Positions 1 through 10,429 of a stretch of 64,000 nucleotides of DNA are shown here, in pieces; the first letter of the stretch is position 1, and the number at the start of each line of letters is the position of its first letter. The position numbers and the translations under genes are program-made. Source of the DNA: an uncultured Eubacterium sp. (GTDB lineage: Bacteria; Bacillota; Clostridia; Peptostreptococcales; Anaerovoracaceae); assembly GCA_946555345.1 (NCBI GenBank), contig CAMNSS010000002.1, forward strand, positions 171,533 to 235,532, given 5' to 3'. The notes under the pieces are model-generated. The model was not told the origin of the DNA. It worked only from the letters and a program-made list of their open reading frames with translations, and did not search any database.

Positions 1-192
1 ATCCATGCCAAAATTATTGCATCTATGCTTGACAAAGACATCCATTTCAACAAAGCTATCCTTGTCAAAGAGAATTTCCAGCCGTTCCCTTGCAGTAAGC
101 TTGCCTTTCGCATGCTGCGCATCGATTCTTTTTTCGCCGCCGCCCCGTATGATTTTCGCTTTCATTTCATGGAGCTGCTCAAGCTTATTCAT
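1..192 (-). CDS. Carboxyltransferase subunit (MmdA/PccB family), N-terminal part only
   Basis: This is the first 64 codons of a gene that runs off the left edge of the window. The N-terminus reads like the large carboxyltransferase subunit of methylmalonyl-CoA decarboxylase or propionyl-CoA carboxylase: a starting helix, a GGGEKRID stretch, then KLTARERLEILFD followed by DSFVE, a hallmark of the acyl-CoA carboxylase beta family. Such subunits transfer the carboxyl group between biotin and an acyl-CoA. The ATG is fixed by a perfect AGGAGG eight bases upstream. Which acyl-CoA is used, and whether this is a sodium-pumping decarboxylase or an ATP-dependent carboxylase, cannot be told from this fragment. 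The spacer from glyA is filled by a 33-bp repeat array. Confidence 0.8.
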   Translation of the reverse strand, partial: MNKLEQLHEMKAKIIRGGGEKRIDAQHAKGKLTARERLEILFDKDSFVEMDVFVKHRCNNFGMD

Positions 193-312
193 TTATGCAT
201 CCTCCTGCCTGATAACATTTTCCTGCAAACGCTAAAATGCTGCGCCAGCCAGATTTGCAAGAAATACCCGGCATATGCGCCGGAATTTCTTTCCGCTGGT
301 CAGCCGTCTGCC

Positions 313-460
313 TATCGGCCGCACGCCGCTTATTTTGCTATTGCCTATCGGCCGCCAGCCATTTATTTTCCCATTACGCAACGGCCGCCAGCCATTTATT
401 TTCTTATTGTCCATCGGCCGCTAGCTACTTATTTTCTTATCGCTTATCGGCTGCACGCCT
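313..460. repeat. 33-bp tandem array, five imperfect copies
   Basis: Copies start at 313, 346, 379, 412 and 445, an exact 33-bp period. Each begins TATCGGCCG or a close variant, followed by a CAGCC/ACGCC element and TTATTTT. The last copy is partial and covers the glyA stop codon and its final codons, so the array grew out of the 3' end of glyA into the spacer before the carboxyltransferase gene. The period is a multiple of three, so two frames stay open and show an 11-residue repeat, but no start signal supports translation. Confidence 0.85.
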
Positions 461-1715
461 CTTGCTGCTCCGGATTCTTATGAAGCGGGTACTTGTCCGT
501 CAGTTCCTTCACGATCGCCCGCGCCTCATCCATCGCTTTCGCCTCTCCATGGCTATCGATCACAAGCGCAATCGCTTCCACCGTCTTTACGACGTCCGCC
601 TCCTGAAATCCCCTGCTGGTCATCGCAGGCGTTCCCAGGCGCAGGCCGCTCGTAACGAACGGGCTTTGCGGATCATTTGGAATCGTATTCTTATTCGTGG
701 TGATATTCGCCTCGTCAAGAAGGTTTTCCGCCTGTTTTCCCGTCACGCCCTTATTGACCAGCTTGACCAAAACCAAATGGTTATCCGTGCCGCCAGAAAC
801 CAGCTCAAAATCCTTTTCCCGCAGCGCTTTCGCCAGCGCAGCCGCATTCTTGATAACTTGTTTTTGATATTCCGCAAACCCCTGTTCCATCGCTTCCTTA
901 AAGCACACTGCCTTCGCCGCAATGATGTGCATCAGCGGACCGCCCTGCGTTCCTGGGAATATCGCTTTATCGATCGCTTTCGCATACTTTTCTTTGCAAA
1001 GGATCAGGCCGCCCCTCGGTCCCCTGAGCGTCTTGTGCGTCGTGCTGGTGACGATATCCGCATATTCCATCGGATTTGGATGAAGCCCAGCCGCTACAAG
1101 GCCTGCGATGTGCGCCATGTCCACCATCAAAATCGCTCCTGCCTCATCTGCGATTTCCCGGAACTTGTCGGTATGGATCGTACGCGGATATGCCGATGCA
1201 CCGGCTACGATGAGCTTCGGTTTATGTTTGCGCGCCAGCTCGCGCACATTGTCAAAATTGATCGTCTCCGTTTCGGGATCAAGCCCATAGGATACGAAAT
1301 GATACGATTTGCCGGAAATATTAACCGGAGAACCATGGGAAAGATGCCCGCCATTGGATAAATCCATGCCTAACACAGTATCGCCATATTCCAATACAGC
1401 CTGATAAACCGCAGTATTGGCGTTCGCACCCGAATGCGGCTGTACATTCGCATGGTCTGCGCCGAAAATCGCCTTCACCCGCTCGATCGCCAGCGTTTCC
1501 ACCTCGTCCACAAATTCGCAGCCGCCATAATACCGCTTACCAGGGTAGCCTTCCGCATATTTGTTGGTCAATGCGCTGCCCGCCGCCTCCATGATCTCAT
1601 AATTGACGAAATTCTCGGAAGCGATCATTTCGATTTTCGTTTCCTGTCTGTTTATCTCCCGTTTGATTGCCGCCGTTATTTCCGGATCTGCCTGCTTGAG
1701 ATAATTAAAATACAT
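444..1715 (-). CDS. glyA: Serine hydroxymethyltransferase
   Basis: GlyA is the cytosolic PLP enzyme that interconverts serine and glycine and loads one-carbon units onto tetrahydrofolate. At 423 residues it has the normal length. It shows the [11 protein letters not shown]-terminal signature, [15 protein letters not shown], the [12 protein letters not shown] loop, the [12 protein letters not shown] segment and the PLP-lysine motif [12 protein letters not shown]. An upstream in-frame ATG ten codons earlier exists, but AAAGGAG lies about 12 bases before the ATG chosen here. It supplies glycine and formyl donors for the purine operon in the same window. Its last codons lie in the final unit of the 33-bp array, so the extreme C-terminus may be lineage specific. 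Confidence 0.97.
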   Translation of the reverse strand: MYFNYLKQADPEITAAIKREINRQETKIEMIASENFVNYEIMEAAGSALTNKYAEGYPGKRYYGGCEFVDEVETLAIERVKAIFGADHANVQPHSGANANTAVYQAVLEYGDTVLGMDLSNGGHLSHGSPVNISGKSYHFVSYGLDPETETINFDNVRELARKHKPKLIVAGASAYPRTIHTDKFREIADEAGAILMVDMAHIAGLVAAGLHPNPMEYADIVTSTTHKTLRGPRGGLILCKEKYAKAIDKAIFPGTQGGPLMHIIAAKAVCFKEAMEQGFAEYQKQVIKNAAALAKALREKDFELVSGGTDNHLVLVKLVNKGVTGKQAENLLDEANITTNKNTIPNDPQSPFVTSGLRLGTPAMTSRGFQEADVVKTVEAIALVIDSHGEAKAMDEARAIVKELTDKYPLHKNPEQQEACSR

Positions 1716-1741
1716 ATTGCTGTAAAGCTCCTTTCCTGTTT

Positions 1742-1757
1742 GCATGAAATTTCATGC
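1742..1757. promoter_or_regulatory. Perfect 16-bp palindrome upstream of glyA
   Basis: GCATGAAATTTCATGC is a perfect inverted repeat lying just upstream of the glyA ribosome-binding site. It is the kind of symmetric site a dimeric repressor would use. No known regulator consensus was recognised, so an operator role is inference. Confidence 0.4.
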
Positions 1758-1823
1758 GAATAACTGCCTGCCTATCGAAACCGCCCCAGCCGTTTGAACG
1801 ACCCATATGGCCAGCCTGCGGCT

Positions 1824-3392
1824 CTAGCTTACGACCCGCTCCAGCCGCTTTAACGCCAGTGCCATCGTCAGCCCTGGAATAACGCGGTTTCCCGTGATTT
1901 CCACGCCTAACATCTCATTAATTTTTTTCAGCCTGTACTGAACCGTGTTCGTATGGATTCCCATAAATTCCGCCGTCTTGCCGCTGTTCATGCCAGCATC
2001 CAGCACAAAGGTCTCCAGCGTGTCCAAAAGCTGCTTGCCCTTATTTTCACCAGCCTCCTTGAACGGCTCTAAAAGCTCAATGTAATTCTTCTTCACAAAA
2101 CCGCCCTGGATCTGGATATTGATGCAGTTGCTGACAAGCGTAAGCTCATATTTGGTGAAAACACGTTTATACGGAAATACATTCTGCACGAAAGACCAGC
2201 TTTCGCTGATCAGCCTGTAAGCATCCCCCGCGCCTTCGATGCCATTCAGCCCCGTCACGTGGAAAATGCGGGCTTTTTTATTTCCTTTCATCTTATTGAA
2301 TAGCTGTACGCAGCTATTCTTGACGCTCGGATTGATGCCTTCGTCTTCATAGGTCAATATCATGCCGTAGGTCTCATCCCCCTCGGTGATTTTCATGATA
2401 TTCAAGTCCGCTTCCTTCTCAAATTCTGCGAAAATCTGGCTCTCCGCCTCGTGTCCGATTCCCTTGGAAAAGAACACGCTGAGGATTTCGTCACCGCTGA
2501 TTCTCGCTTCATCTTTAAGCGTATAAGCAAGGCTCTTGTTGCCCCGGATCAGGGACTTGATGAACTCTGCCTTGGCATCCCGCTCCGGCGTATATTTCCA
2601 CATTCCCATCGCCAGCTCGATGATTTCAGCCAGCTTCGTGATTTCCCCTGCGGTATAGGAATCTTCATTATCCACGATAAACATATAATACTTATCGTTG
2701 TTAATGGCGACCGGACCCCAGTAAGTCAATACGCCATTGACATCGATCATGGTATAGACCTTGGAATTGCTCTCCACGTTTCTTTCCTTGCCCAGCTTGA
2801 TCGCATCCGCAATCGTCGCCTTGTGCCTGGTTTCCACCGTCAGGATAGGGTTGAAATCTTCACTCAAAATGATCAGTTGAAAATCGTTGTTGATCGCAGC
2901 TTCCCGCACCGCCGATTGAAAATTGCTATGTTTCTCGAAATTCAACAAATGAAAAACCGTATTGCTGATGAGGCTATTGCTAAAATTGTCTCCGTACAAC
3001 ACCTTGTCCATTACATCGGAAATAGCCTGCGAATATTCCGCCGCCTGCGGCATCAGAAGGAGCGGCAGCATCGCCCGCTCCGCCGCATTGATAACCCGCT
3101 GGTCCAGTTTTTTAACGGCTTTTCCAACATAATAAACAGCAAGCGCCGCACAGCCTTCCGCCGCCACGGCGCTGACGATATCGCACTGTTTTTCCACATC
3201 ATCCCTAACGCCCAAAAAACCCGTGAGCAAAATTTCCGTTTTCACGTTTCCGCAAAATTTGATATCTTCCGCCCGGCAGATGTCTAACACGGATACAGCC
3301 TTAACATCGTTTGCAAGATTCAGTTTTCCAGCCACTACCTCCGCACCGCAAAACGCATCGAGGGTAAGGCAGTCCGCTACTGTAACCTTCAT
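1824..3392 (-). CDS. PucR-family transcriptional regulator
   Basis: A 522-residue protein with the PucR layout. The N-terminal domain of about 120 residues starts [12 protein letters not shown] and resembles the PucR ligand-binding domain; a long middle follows; the C-terminal helix-turn-helix (PucR HTH_30 type) contains [24 protein letters not shown]. Such proteins activate purine, amino-acid or related catabolic genes in response to small ligands, but no ligand can be named here. The ATG overlaps the ftsH stop as ATGA, so the two genes are translationally coupled, an unusual partnership. The ribosome-binding site GAGGGG lies in the end of ftsH. Confidence 0.85.
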   Translation of the reverse strand: MKVTVADCLTLDAFCGAEVVAGKLNLANDVKAVSVLDICRAEDIKFCGNVKTEILLTGFLGVRDDVEKQCDIVSAVAAEGCAALAVYYVGKAVKKLDQRVINAAERAMLPLLLMPQAAEYSQAISDVMDKVLYGDNFSNSLISNTVFHLLNFEKHSNFQSAVREAAINNDFQLIILSEDFNPILTVETRHKATIADAIKLGKERNVESNSKVYTMIDVNGVLTYWGPVAINNDKYYMFIVDNEDSYTAGEITKLAEIIELAMGMWKYTPERDAKAEFIKSLIRGNKSLAYTLKDEARISGDEILSVFFSKGIGHEAESQIFAEFEKEADLNIMKITEGDETYGMILTYEDEGINPSVKNSCVQLFNKMKGNKKARIFHVTGLNGIEGAGDAYRLISESWSFVQNVFPYKRVFTKYELTLVSNCINIQIQGGFVKKNYIELLEPFKEAGENKGKQLLDTLETFVLDAGMNSGKTAEFMGIHTNTVQYRLKKINEMLGVEITGNRVIPGLTMALALKRLERVVS

Positions 3393-5821
3393 GATCGTTT
3401 CCCCTCATCTTCATCCGGCGCTGAATCGGTGTCTTCCGCATCGATTTTGTCCCCATCCGTTAAATCGCTTTCATCATCGTCTGCCAAACCACTGCCGCCG
3501 CCCTCGCTGTCTGCCAGATCGCTTTCATCGTCTGCCGTTAAGCCAGCTTCATCATCATAGTCATCATCATCGTTGAGATAATCCGTATCGTATACAGCCA
3601 GCTCTTCTTCGCTCGGCATATCGTCATCGTCCATCTCCGGTTCGTCTATTTCCGCTTCATCCGAATCCGGCGCATCGTAAGGAGGAATATCTACCGGATC
3701 TTTGCCTGTTCCGTCAAATTTCGGCGTTTTCTTGCCAGCGCCTTCCGTTTCCTCCGGCTCGTCCTTTGCTAAATGCATCGGATCAAACGGCTTGGCCGTC
3801 TTCGTCACATCGTTATAAGTCATGAGCTTCGGCTTGGATTTTCCGCCTTTGCCCGATGATTCCAACGCTTTTGCGGCTTCCTCCAGTTGCCGCTTTTTCG
3901 CCAGCTCTGCTTCCCGCTTGCGCATCTTTGCAGATTCGGCTGCCTCCTGCTGGTCAAGCTCCTTCTTTTTCTCCATGTGCAGGCGAAGCGCCTCTGCCAG
4001 CTCCTGCGGCGACTTTTCGCCATCGTAAAGCTGCACGAACTGATCGTGATCCAGCGTTTCCACTTCCAAAAGCCCCTCCGCAACAGCCGTGAGCTGCTCC
4101 ATATGCTCTGAAAGGATCTTTTTCGCCGCCTCAAATGCCTCCTCTACAATCGCTTTCACTTCCGCATCGATTTCTGCGGCAGTACCTTCCGAATAATTTT
4201 GCCTTGTCGAGAAGTCCTTCCCCAGGAAGACCTCATCCGAAGAGCTGTAATTCACAGGACCTAGCTTGTCGCTGAATCCATATTTCGTCACCATCTCCTT
4301 GGCGATATCGGTCGCCCGCTGGATGTCATTGCTTGCGCCCGTGCTGATATCATCCAGCGTCAACAGTTCGGCCACGCGCCCGCCCAAAAGGTGGATAATC
4401 TGCTCCCGCATCGTCTCCTTCGTGCCATAATACTTGTCCTCTTTCGGCAAAATCATGGTAAAGCCGCCGGCGCGCCCGCGCGGAATGATGGTAATCTGAT
4501 GGACTGGGTCGGTCTTTGGCAGGACGTGGGCAACCACGGCATGTCCCGCTTCATGGTATGCCGTCAGTTTGCGTTCTTCTTCGCTGATTACCCTGCTCTT
4601 CTTTTCCGGTCCTGCGATTACCTTGGTGATCGCTTCTTCAATTTCATCCATCCTGATTTTCATGCCGTTTCTTCTGGCCGCCAAAAGCGCAGCCTCGTTT
4701 AGCATATTTTCGATATCGGCAGGGGAAAATCCCGGCGTCCGCCTCGCAAGCACCTTCGCATCGACGCCGTCATCCAGCGGTTTATTCCTGGAATGTACCC
4801 GGAATATCTCTTCCCGTCCTACGATATCCGGGATTCCGATCACGATCTGCCTGTCAAACCTTCCCGGCCGCAACAACGCCGGATCAAGCACATCAGGTCT
4901 GTTGGTCGCCGCCAGTATGATGATTCCCGCATTCTCGGCAAAGCCATCCATCTCGACCAGAAGCTGGTTGAGCGTCTGCTCCCGTTCGTCATGGCCGCCG
5001 CCCAGGCCTGCGCCCCGCTTGCGCCCTACAGCGTCGATTTCGTCGATAAATACGATACAAGGCGCATTCTTCTTCGCCTGCTCAAATAAGTCCCGCACCC
5101 TCGATGCGCCGACGCCGACGAACATTTCCACAAAATCCGAACCGCTTATGGTAAAAAACGGCACGCCTGCTTCGCCTGCGGTCGCTCTTGAAATATAGGT
5201 TTTTCCTGTTCCCGGAGGACCTACCAGCAGGATTCCCTTGGGAATCCTTGCGCCCAGGCTGTTATATTTGGCAGGATGGCGCAGGAAATCGACGATTTCC
5301 TCCAGTTCTTCCTTTTCCTCCTTGAGTCCTGCCACGTCTTTAAATGTAATCTTTTTCAGCTCGCTGTCCTTTTGCAGTTTCGCCCTGCTCTTACCGAAGG
5401 ACATCGCTTTGCCCCCGCCGCCGCTTTGGTTCATGATCATCACAAAAAAGAAGATCATGATGCCGATCATGATCAGGGTCGGCAAAAGGTTCAGGAAAAT
5501 GGATTCCTTTTTCGGTTCATCGCTTTCCAGCTTCAGCGTCCCATCGTCCACCTTGGGCATGATATACATATCGTAGATATAACTCAGATCCACAACGCTG
5601 TTCACGTATGCGTATACCGTATCGCCCGTTTCCAGCTTCGCCGTCAGCTTCGTATCCGTCACGTTGATGCTTTCCACCTCATCATCCTTGAGGTGCTTAA
5701 CCATTGTGGAGGTTTTAACTTCCTGCTGTTCTTCCGGCGCATCGCTGTTGTAAAACCAGACCATGGCAAACACGAGACCGAATATGACTAAGTAAATTAC
5801 AATATTTCTCGTTTTCTTCAA
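3389..5821 (-). CDS. ftsH: ATP-dependent zinc metalloprotease FtsH with acidic C-terminal tail
   Basis: FtsH is the membrane-anchored AAA+ protease that removes damaged membrane proteins and short-lived regulators. A TTG start is chosen because GGGAGG lies nine bases upstream; the ATG further upstream has no such site. Two transmembrane segments (about residues 7-24 and 109-130) enclose the extracytoplasmic domain. Then come Walker A GPPGTGKT (201-208), Walker B VFIDEID (257-263) and the zinc site HEAGH (423-427). The protein is 810 residues, about 150-200 longer than usual. The excess is a Lys/Glu-rich coil (about 615-660) and an Asp/Glu-rich tail (about 680-810) containing short duplications around ESDLAD/ESDLTD. 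Its stop overlaps the PucR start. Confidence 0.96.
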   Translation of the reverse strand: MKKTRNIVIYLVIFGLVFAMVWFYNSDAPEEQQEVKTSTMVKHLKDDEVESINVTDTKLTAKLETGDTVYAYVNSVVDLSYIYDMYIMPKVDDGTLKLESDEPKKESIFLNLLPTLIMIGIMIFFFVMIMNQSGGGGKAMSFGKSRAKLQKDSELKKITFKDVAGLKEEKEELEEIVDFLRHPAKYNSLGARIPKGILLVGPPGTGKTYISRATAGEAGVPFFTISGSDFVEMFVGVGASRVRDLFEQAKKNAPCIVFIDEIDAVGRKRGAGLGGGHDEREQTLNQLLVEMDGFAENAGIIILAATNRPDVLDPALLRPGRFDRQIVIGIPDIVGREEIFRVHSRNKPLDDGVDAKVLARRTPGFSPADIENMLNEAALLAARRNGMKIRMDEIEEAITKVIAGPEKKSRVISEEERKLTAYHEAGHAVVAHVLPKTDPVHQITIIPRGRAGGFTMILPKEDKYYGTKETMREQIIHLLGGRVAELLTLDDISTGASNDIQRATDIAKEMVTKYGFSDKLGPVNYSSSDEVFLGKDFSTRQNYSEGTAAEIDAEVKAIVEEAFEAAKKILSEHMEQLTAVAEGLLEVETLDHDQFVQLYDGEKSPQELAEALRLHMEKKKELDQQEAAESAKMRKREAELAKKRQLEEAAKALESSGKGGKSKPKLMTYNDVTKTAKPFDPMHLAKDEPEETEGAGKKTPKFDGTGKDPVDIPPYDAPDSDEAEIDEPEMDDDDMPSEEELAVYDTDYLNDDDDYDDEAGLTADDESDLADSEGGGSGLADDDESDLTDGDKIDAEDTDSAPDEDEGKRS

Positions 5822-5888
5822 AATTACTTTCCTCCCAGCAATATCCTTTATCTGAACCTTTGTTATTATCAAACAAAATTAATTCAAT

Positions 5889-5917
5889 ATTTTATCATGA
5901 AAACCAATTTTTTTCAA
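5889..5917 (-). promoter_or_regulatory. Sigma-70-type promoter for ftsH
   Basis: On the minus strand TTGAAA is followed after 17 bases by TAAAAT, about 70 bases upstream of the TTG start of ftsH. The surrounding DNA is clearly more AT-rich than the neighbouring genes. Confidence 0.7.
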
Positions 5918-5921
5918 TAGC

Positions 5922-6190
5922 AACAACGGCTGCTCGGTTATATTTTCACAAAATTTTCATCTTTTATTGCACTTTTCTTTGCGGCAATCCCATGCGCACG
6001 CCAGCTTGCACCCGCCTGCACGTTTGCACGGCCGGTAATGCTACGCATCACTGCCAGGCATATCATCTTATGCTTGCCGGTACGCTTGTAATGTCCCTAA
6101 GCACAGGCCGCACTATCCCTGCGTATGCCACCGGCTTGCGCCTGCTTCGTACTTGCACCTTTTCCTTTGCTTGCGCCCGCCGCCCCGCAC
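5922..6190. other. Spacer between tilS and ftsH, no gene seen
   Basis: This stretch follows the tilS stop. It contains GC-rich near-repeats of the type GCTTGCACCCGCCTGCACG and TGCTTGCCGGTACGCTTG, but no reading frame with a ribosome-binding site and no clear terminator. The hpt gene often found between tilS and ftsH in Gram-positive bacteria is absent. Confidence 0.5.
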
Positions 6191-7354
6191 TTACCGCATT
6201 TTTGCAAAGGTTACGCTGCCTTTTGCCACCGTAACGCTGTATCCATGCGGAAACTGGACGGTCTTCGGCGCTTGCTTTTTTTCGATAATCACATCTGCCG
6301 ACCTGATCCGCTCTTGCGAAATATCCCGCATAAGGCCTACCTTGCGGAAGGCCTTGAGCATGACCCTGTGCCGCAACGCTTTCGGAAGCGCAGCCAGTTC
6401 CTCCCGCTTCATCGTAACGGCAGAACATGAACCGCCGCAAGCCCCGGCCGTCCGGGCGGGTCCAATGCCTGCTCCGACGGAGCTATCTGCAATTCCACCC
6501 GCTTCAAACCCGCCTGCTTCGGGGGTAATAAGCCTTTGATACGCATCATCCGCCTGCTGCCACAAATACGCTTTATCGTCCGCGGCGATCTGGGAAAGGC
6601 GCACGAGGGCTTCCTCTATGTTTTCATTATATCCCGTTTGCAGATAAGGAATCAGCTTTAGCCGGATTTTATTTCTGGCATAAACAGCTTCCTGGTTGGT
6701 ATGGTCTGTTACCGGATGCAACTGGTTATGGCTGCAATACGCTTCGATTTCGCTCCTGTAAAGATCGAGCAAAGGGCGGATTACTTCAAAGCCCCGCTCG
6801 TCCCGTTTGTATGCGATTCCGGAAAGCCCGTCGATGCCCGTTCCCCGCAGCAAGCGGAACAATACGGTTTCCGCCTGGTCGTTGGCATTCTGCGCCACTG
6901 CGATTTTTATGCGGCTGCGGATTTTCGCCATGCCATCCGCCGTCTTCGTGCGTTCCTCGTCTGCGAGCTGCAACGAGACTTGCTCTGCAATCTCGTAAAA
7001 AGCATCATAACGGGCTTTGCGCCCGGCTTCTTCGCTCGTCATGTGCAGCTCTTCCGCCAGCTTGTTGCAATCCACCACAAAAGAATGGCAGGAAAGGCCA
7101 TTCCGGCGGCAAAGCTCTTCCACATACCACTGGTCATGTTCCGCTGCATAGAGCCTGAATTTATGGTTGACGTGAACCGGATGGATCGCCAAGTTCATAT
7201 CTTTTTGAAGAGCCAGCAGCACATGAAAAAGGCACACTGAATCAGGACCTCCCGAAAGACCGATTACAATGTGCTGGTTTTCTGTCAGCAAGCCTTGTTC
7301 TTCTATGGTTTTTCTGACTTTATCTTCTGTTTTTTTCGTGATATCCGGTAACAT
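6191..7354 (-). CDS. tilS: tRNA(Ile)-lysidine synthetase
   Basis: TilS converts the wobble cytidine of the tRNA(Ile) that reads AUA to lysidine. The PP-loop SGGPDS lies near residue 34, followed by the HVNHKFR and NANDQAETVLFRLLRGTGIDGL motifs typical of TilS. The C-terminus ends with the short substrate-binding part (SVTVAKGSVTFAKMR). Between about residues 270 and 310 a Gly/Ala-rich insert (EAGGFEAGGIADSSVGAG and onward) interrupts the helical domain and looks like a local low-complexity expansion. The start is supported by AAAAGGA. It lies between spoIIE and ftsH, a classic Firmicutes neighbourhood. Confidence 0.93.
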   Translation of the reverse strand: MLPDITKKTEDKVRKTIEEQGLLTENQHIVIGLSGGPDSVCLFHVLLALQKDMNLAIHPVHVNHKFRLYAAEHDQWYVEELCRRNGLSCHSFVVDCNKLAEELHMTSEEAGRKARYDAFYEIAEQVSLQLADEERTKTADGMAKIRSRIKIAVAQNANDQAETVLFRLLRGTGIDGLSGIAYKRDERGFEVIRPLLDLYRSEIEAYCSHNQLHPVTDHTNQEAVYARNKIRLKLIPYLQTGYNENIEEALVRLSQIAADDKAYLWQQADDAYQRLITPEAGGFEAGGIADSSVGAGIGPARTAGACGGSCSAVTMKREELAALPKALRHRVMLKAFRKVGLMRDISQERIRSADVIIEKKQAPKTVQFPHGYSVTVAKGSVTFAKMR

Positions 7355-7426
7355 CTGGATTCCTTTTCGCGGTCATGGATTTACCAGCCCTGGCCGGCAT
7401 CGCCAAACAAAGACATTGTACCACAT

Positions 7427-9421
7427 TCAGAGAATATGCGCTACCATAACCGTAAGATCATCCCGTTCCTTTCCGATATAACTGTCCGCCGCTTGGTTGA
7501 GGATCAGGTCGCTCATGGCCTGCGGGTCTTCAGACCTGACGCTGGCGGCAGTCTCTTTGATCCTGCCCAGAAAGCTTCCGGCATCCCGCCGCCGTCCATC
7601 CGCTCCCGTCACTGCGCCGAGCAAACCATCGCCGCCGTCACTGACGCCATCGGACATCATGATGATCCAGTCATCTTTCTTCAATGTTGTTTCCACATAA
7701 CGGATTTTAAGCCCATTTACGATACCCAGCGGCAGCGCCGAAAGCTTTACTTCCTCCACATTGCTCTTTCTCCGTATCAGCGTGGGAGCCGCTCCAATTT
7801 TATAAAACCTGGCGTTCCCTGTCTTCCGGTCTATCGTAATTAAATCTACCGTTGCGTAAAAATCCTCATCCTCCTTCATCAGCATGATCGTATTTATCAT
7901 CTTGAGCGTAAGATCCGTACTCACGCCTGCCCGGAGAAGGGAAATAATTGTTTTCGTAACCATGAGGCTCTCCGCCGCCGCCTTTTTCCCCTTTCCCATG
8001 CCGTCGCTGACCACCATCGCAGTCTTTCCATCGCCAATATCCTGCCAGCCGCAGCAATCCCCATTGATCGCTCCGCTGGCTGCACACTGCGAAATCGCTA
8101 AATCGACCTGAAACCTCTCATGTGCTTGCAACGCCGCCCGTCTCTCACCCTGCCCGAGCTGCCGCCTGATATCGTCGATGATCTGCCTGGTGATGCTGAA
8201 CTGATTGGCAAGGACCGACCTGCTATCGAAATAGGTCGCATAAAGCTCGGCCAAATCATCCATCTCAGCAATTTTGCCGCACAAAACCGCCTCCATGCGG
8301 TTGTCGCCCACATCTGCCGCCGTGGCATAACCGAAAAAGAGCCTTTGCATGATCCGGCGCATCTTGCTGCCAAACCGCCAGTTGAGCGCCAGAAACGCCG
8401 CAGAAGCCAAGAACAAACTATAGCTGTCAATGCCTAATATGACGCCGCTTTCCGCACTGCCGAGCACTTGGCAGACTGCCGCAAAGATAACTACCGAAAA
8501 GAACACGCCATATTTCTTCACAAACGACGCCGCAACAAGCCCTGTCATGACGGTAGCCATCAATCCCCACTGTGCCTGTTCTAAAAGTGCGGCCATGATG
8601 CCGCCTGATGCCGTAACGAAAAGCGCCATTCCCGTATCGGCATAAGCCTGCACCCATAACGCAAAAAATAGTATAGCAATCCAAGCCAGAAAGGATAACC
8701 CCAATCCATTCATTAACATAATGCATACAAATGTAAAAGCCGCTAATCTCAACTCCTGTGCGTACGGCCGCAATGAGAAACGGCGCCCAGGATTGCCGGA
8801 AACAGAACGTCCAGCGGACTCCGCCGCAAAGCCATTGCCACCCCGTCCGGCAGACTCCGCCGCAAAACGGCTATCGCTATGCCCAGCGCCTTGCTCTGCT
8901 CGGTCGCTGGCGTCCCGTTCAAAATCTTCCGGCCGCCCACCTGCGTCCCGCTCGAAAATCCCGAAGAAAGCATCGAACAAGAATACCATAAAAAAAATCA
9001 GAAGGCCTTCTATCAGCAAAAGCTCGATGCTGGTTTTATACACAGTCGCCGTCGCCAGCCTGTATATGCTGATGCAAACGATCCCGATCGAAGCTGCGAT
9101 AGCCGCCCGCTGCCACAGCGATAGCCTTATGTGCCTGGCCGCCGTAAAGATAATCGCGCAGACAGCCATGGCGGCAAGCTCTCCCCACGGATCATATCCC
9201 CTCACAAGGCAAGAAAGCATCCCCGCTGCTGCCGGAGCGAGCAAATACAAATGATATGCTCCTTTTGACAGCATATAGGCGATAAGCGATATCCCTGCTG
9301 GGAAGCAACTTCCCAAAAGCGGGCTGCGGCATAAGGCAAAAGCGAGCAGCATAAATGCAATGCCTTTAATCAATTTCGTTTTCGGCAAATGAAAAGCGCC
9401 TGATTTGGTGGTATTTTCCAT
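7427..9421 (-). CDS. spoIIE: SpoIIE family protein phosphatase
   Basis: SpoIIE is a membrane PP2C phosphatase that dephosphorylates SpoIIAA to activate sigma-F in the forespore. The N-terminal third has several hydrophobic segments. The C-terminal catalytic domain shows the GDGKTAMVVSDGMGKG metal-binding loop and DDWIIMMSDGVSDGGDG. The protein is 664 residues, shorter than the roughly 827 of the Bacillus protein. The start chosen has TTGGAGA upstream; an earlier ATG would add 25 residues without such a site. Residues about 154-217 are a hydrophilic insert between membrane segments in which FERDA and FAAESAGR each occur twice, direct evidence of tandem duplication. The tilS-spoIIE-tatD neighbourhood is conserved in this phylum. 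Confidence 0.9.
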   Translation of the reverse strand: MENTTKSGAFHLPKTKLIKGIAFMLLAFALCRSPLLGSCFPAGISLIAYMLSKGAYHLYLLAPAAAGMLSCLVRGYDPWGELAAMAVCAIIFTAARHIRLSLWQRAAIAASIGIVCISIYRLATATVYKTSIELLLIEGLLIFFMVFLFDAFFGIFERDAGGRPEDFERDASDRAEQGAGHSDSRFAAESAGRGGNGFAAESAGRSVSGNPGRRFSLRPYAQELRLAAFTFVCIMLMNGLGLSFLAWIAILFFALWVQAYADTGMALFVTASGGIMAALLEQAQWGLMATVMTGLVAASFVKKYGVFFSVVIFAAVCQVLGSAESGVILGIDSYSLFLASAAFLALNWRFGSKMRRIMQRLFFGYATAADVGDNRMEAVLCGKIAEMDDLAELYATYFDSRSVLANQFSITRQIIDDIRRQLGQGERRAALQAHERFQVDLAISQCAASGAINGDCCGWQDIGDGKTAMVVSDGMGKGKKAAAESLMVTKTIISLLRAGVSTDLTLKMINTIMLMKEDEDFYATVDLITIDRKTGNARFYKIGAAPTLIRRKSNVEEVKLSALPLGIVNGLKIRYVETTLKKDDWIIMMSDGVSDGGDGLLGAVTGADGRRRDAGSFLGRIKETAASVRSEDPQAMSDLILNQAADSYIGKERDDLTVMVAHIL

Positions 9422-9501
9422 GTTAAAAATCTCCAATCCTAATACAGGCACATTATACAGCTTGTCCGTGTCACAATTTGCCAAAATTGCTGTCACGGCA
9501 A

Positions 9502-10368
9502 TTATTTTTTGATCCCATAAAAGCGCATGGCGTTTTCCTTAGTCGCCGCCGCCACTTCCTCAAAGGAAATCCCTTTCAGCTCCGCCACCTTGCGGGCGGT
9601 ATGCTCCACGAAAGGCGGCATATTTTTCTTCCTGCGGAAAGGCTCAGGCGTAAGATACGGCGAATCCGTCTCCACCAGCAGGAATGCGAGCGGAATCGCT
9701 TCTGCCACCGCACAGGTCTTGCGGTTGTTTTTATACGTCACCGGGCCTGCGATAGAAAGGGTTGCCCCCAGCTTGACATACTGCTTGCCCAGCTCTGCGC
9801 TGCCGGAAAAGCAATGAAGCAGCACCCGTGCATCATCGCAAAGCCCGCCCACAGCGCCGCCTGCGCTTTTCGTTTCCCACCCTTCCGGGGCAGGACGCTT
9901 CGGAAACCAGCTTTTTCGTTCATCGGAAAAAGCGCCTTCTTCTTTCAGGATATCCATAACCTCCTGATCCGCTTCACGGGAATGGATCACGATCGGCATT
10001 TTCAATTCGTTGGCAAGGCGGATCTGCTTGCGGAAAGCCTCCCGCTGCACATCGCGGGGCGAGTGGTCGTAGTGAAAATCAAGCCCAATCTCACCGATCG
10101 CCATCACCTTCTGTTTTCTCGCCAGCCCCTTGATCATCGCCAGGCTCATCTCATCCAGATCCTTCGCATCATGCGGGTGATAACCCACGGCGGCGTAGCA
10201 CCATGGATACTTTGCCGCATGATCCGCCGCCAGCTTCGAGCTGGCAAGGTCAAAGCCGATGTCCATCACATAGTCAAGCGTCGAAGCCTCGATCGCCGCT
10301 ACCATCGCATTTCTATCCGCATCCGACATCCCGTCGTTATTCAAATGCGCATGAGAATCAAATAACAC
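9502..10368 (-). CDS. tatD: TatD family metal-dependent DNase
   Basis: A 288-residue TatD/YcfH-type TIM-barrel hydrolase thought to act on DNA 3' ends. It starts with the metal motif FDSHAHL and contains IGEIGLDFHYDHSPRDVQREAF, PIVIHSREADQEV, LLHCFSGSAELGKQYVKLG and LLVETDSPYLTPEPFR. A GTG start is chosen because AGGCAGG/GGGGAGG lies just upstream and the conserved N-terminus begins there. A hydrophilic insert of about 30-40 residues (about 141-179, including PKRPAPEGWETKSAGGAVGG) sits before the HCFSG motif and is not typical of the family. It lies downstream of metG, as in many Firmicutes. Confidence 0.92.
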   Translation of the reverse strand: MLFDSHAHLNNDGMSDADRNAMVAAIEASTLDYVMDIGFDLASSKLAADHAAKYPWCYAAVGYHPHDAKDLDEMSLAMIKGLARKQKVMAIGEIGLDFHYDHSPRDVQREAFRKQIRLANELKMPIVIHSREADQEVMDILKEEGAFSDERKSWFPKRPAPEGWETKSAGGAVGGLCDDARVLLHCFSGSAELGKQYVKLGATLSIAGPVTYKNNRKTCAVAEAIPLAFLLVETDSPYLTPEPFRRKKNMPPFVEHTARKVAELKGISFEEVAAATKENAMRFYGIKK

Positions 10369-10429
10369 TTGTTCCTGCCTCCCCGTTCGTTTCAAAATTA
10401 TCGCCAAATTCCCGCACGGCCGCCTCGGC

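Noticed and set aside
313..460. The 33-bp array as a CRISPR
   Set aside because: Copies are head-to-tail without unique spacers and are imperfect; no cas genes are present.
237..1361. A 374-codon open frame on the plus strand opposite glyA
   Set aside because: It is antisense to a perfect GlyA, has no ribosome-binding site and an Arg/Leu/His-rich composition typical of antisense shadows.
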